Shown one piece after another: positions 14,557-15,803 of a DNA stretch of 15,803 bases. Each line of letters opens with the position of its first letter. Position 1 is the stretch's first letter. Position numbers and translations under genes: made by a program. Below the pieces are notes generated by a model that was not told where the DNA came from, did no database searches, and worked only from the letters and a program-made list of their open reading frames with translations. The DNA comes from Nitrospirota bacterium (GTDB taxonomy: Bacteria > Nitrospirota > Thermodesulfovibrionia > Thermodesulfovibrionales > Magnetobacteriaceae), in the NCBI GenBank assembly GCA_015233485.1, contig JADFXO010000056.1, positions 1 to 15,803 of the forward strand, given 5' to 3'.

Positions 14557-15532
14557 TTTTTATAAATTATGGACGATTTCATTACTGTCTATATCTATAA
14601 GTGCTTTATGTGCTTTTTTGGTTTCTATATATGGTTACAGCTTATCTTTGGTTGACACCCCCAAAAATCGTAGTTCCCATACTAGACCAACCCCTCGGGG
14701 AGGTGGCATTGGAATATTGATAGTGTGTATAGTTATAGGTACAGTTGTTACCAGTGATTATTTATTTGCATCCACATCAGGGGCTATCGGATTAATGGGG
14801 CTGGTTGATGATCGTTTTAGTATTTCCCAAAAACTACGTTTAATCATGCAGTTTATTATTACGTTTGTCGCAATTTATTCCAATGAGTTTAGCAATATTG
14901 CCCTTGTGTTGTTTTGGATGATATTTATTACAAGTACGGCTAATTTTTATAATTTCATGGATGGCATTAATGGAATTGCTGCTTTGTCTGGTTTAATTGC
15001 ATTTGGTTTCATGGCTTTTTTCTCTTATTGTATCCTTAAAGATATTAATATATTTTTAATAAGCACTTGTATGGTTTTTGCGTGTTTAGGGTTTCTACCT
15101 TTTAATTTTCCAAATGCAAGAGTATTTATGGGAGATGTTGGAAGTCTTATCTTAGGGTTTATTTTTTCGGTATTTGTGTTTAAGTTGTCATATAATATTA
15201 GTATATTTATTTGTCTTATCATGTTTCTTTCTGTTTTTTATGCAGACACAATACTAACTTTTTATTATAGATGGCAAAGAAAAGAGAATCTCTTTAAAGC
15301 ACACAGATGTCACTTATACCAATATTTAAGCAATGAAATTGGATTGGCACACTGGAAAGTTTCTATCATATACGCAAGCGTTCAGTTAGTTTTTGGATTG
15401 GCTGCACTATTGTCGTATATAAGCTGCATAAAATGGCAAGTTGTGACACTGCTGGTTTTTTCTCTGCTGTTTGTATCTTGTTATAAATACATATTCATTT
15501 TAAAATCTAAAAATGCTAAAATCCTACTTTAG
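14549..15532 (+). CDS. wbpL: Polyprenyl-phosphate sugar-1-phosphate transferase, WbpL/WecA-like
   Basis: 327 residues and about ten membrane helices. Hallmarks of the MraY/WecA superfamily: LVDTPKNRSSHTRPTPRGGG (34-53), GLVDDR (84-89), NFYNFMDGINGIA (132-144), VFMGDVGSLILGF (192-204) and the cytoplasmic loop AHRCHLYQ (251-258). It sits in the inner membrane and moves a HexNAc-1-phosphate from UDP onto undecaprenyl phosphate, thereby starting glycan assembly. With the WbpV-like gene directly before it, the sugar is probably QuiNAc or FucNAc. It overlaps that gene by eight bases; the stop is followed at once by the inverted minus-strand fragment. The C-terminus (about residue 290 to 327) is hydrophobic then basic, and slightly short next to some WbpL proteins, but every active-site motif is present. 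Confidence 0.92.
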   Translation: MDNFYKLWTISLLSISISALCAFLVSIYGYSLSLVDTPKNRSSHTRPTPRGGGIGILIVCIVIGTVVTSDYLFASTSGAIGLMGLVDDRFSISQKLRLIMQFIITFVAIYSNEFSNIALVLFWMIFITSTANFYNFMDGINGIAALSGLIAFGFMAFFSYCILKDINIFLISTCMVFACLGFLPFNFPNARVFMGDVGSLILGFIFSVFVFKLSYNISIFICLIMFLSVFYADTILTFYYRWQRKENLFKAHRCHLYQYLSNEIGLAHWKVSIIYASVQLVFGLAALLSYISCIKWQVVTLLVFSLLFVSCYKYIFILKSKNAKILL

Positions 15533-15803
15533 CTACACGATGGAGTTGTTACAATGCGTATAGCCTTCTTTTTGATAGCAGATATTATTATCATAATATT
15601 TTCGTTTTTTATTCTCCGAATCTAAATACCAAATTCTATCCGTATATTTCTCAATTTCTTTGTTAGATACTATAATATCTTCCTCCATATATCCTTTGTC
15701 TAATAAATCATTTAAAGCAAATCCTTCATATCCCTGTATTTTTTCAATCCTACCAGAAGGAAATTGATATATTTTTTTTCTATAAGAAGTAGTTTGACTT
15801 TTT
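15533..15803 (-). CDS. Minus-strand partial ORF resembling the core of an endonuclease-type protein
   Basis: The reverse strand is open from the window edge down to a TAG at 15533-15535: at least 89 residues, with no start in the window. The peptide contains RKKIYQFPSGRIEKIQGYEG followed by FALNDLLDKGYMEEDIIVSN, then IWYLDSENKKRKYY. In my memory of phage and giant-virus restriction-like endonucleases, a block 'QGYEpFALdxLL...eeDIi......iwY......kyYPDIyIp...iiEVKS' occurs. The first part fits, but after RKYY the expected PDIYIP...EVKS is replaced by DNNICYQKEGYTHCNNSIV and a stop, so the catalytic end appears lost. It is convergent with wbpL and separated by no spacer. The reading frame is real; the family suggestion is tentative. 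Confidence 0.45.
   Translation of the reverse strand, partial: KSQTTSYRKKIYQFPSGRIEKIQGYEGFALNDLLDKGYMEEDIIVSNKEIEKYTDRIWYLDSENKKRKYYDNNICYQKEGYTHCNNSIV

Noticed and set aside
15515..15533. Inverted repeat GCTAAA / TTTAGC with a 7-base loop spanning the wbpL stop.
   Set aside because: Only six pairs, two of them G-C, and no T-run directly after; too weak to call a terminator.

Overview
This window is part of a Gram-negative surface-polysaccharide locus (O-antigen or exopolysaccharide type), with every confident gene on the + strand. It holds glycosyltransferases, nucleotide-sugar enzymes, an initiating polyprenyl-phosphate sugar transferase and sugar- or polymer-modifying enzymes. The undecaprenyl-phosphate transferase of the WbpL type and the CDP-glucose enzymes point to a Gram-negative bacterium. 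The mixed AT-rich and moderate-GC genes resemble environmental Desulfobacterota or Nitrospirota-like genomes, but the sequence does not fix the phylum. No rRNA, tRNA, CRISPR array or complete insertion sequence was found.

Layout. (1) 1-1121: the 3' part of a methyltransferase/GT2 fusion, split by an apparent one-base frameshift near 892-902, then a second SAM methyltransferase (1121-1900). (2) 1901-2318: a poorly organised stretch with a possible decayed sulfotransferase-like remnant and an unrecognised 72-residue ORF. (3) 2319-7126: an AT-rich, tightly overlapping block of FemAB-like acyltransferase, NodB-type polysaccharide deacetylase, membrane-anchored GT2, a 30-codon hydrophobic mini-ORF and an AsnB-type amidotransferase. 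(4) 7153-12464: a more GC-rich cassette for a CDP-activated deoxy sugar: rfbF, an SDR, a GT2, rfbG, an RmlC-like cupin and a DegT-type aminotransferase. (5) 12461-15532: an AT-rich triad of GT4, WbpV-like 4-reductase and WbpL-like initiating transferase, typical of a UDP-QuiNAc/FucNAc route. (6) 15533-15803: a minus-strand fragment resembling an endonuclease-type protein, which marks the end of the locus.

How the genes may work together (inference). The WbpV/WbpL pair would make and load an N-acetylated 6-deoxy-hexosamine phosphate onto undecaprenyl phosphate, and the GT4 and GT2 enzymes would extend it. RfbF and RfbG supply CDP-4-keto-6-deoxyglucose. The cupin, the SDR and possibly the DegT enzyme would turn this into a finished deoxy or amino-deoxy sugar. 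AsnB, FemAB and the deacetylase would add amide, aminoacyl or deacetylation changes. A flippase, polymerase or ABC exporter and the WbpM-type 4,6-dehydratase are not in the window. The sharp changes in base composition between blocks suggest the locus was assembled from modules of different origin.
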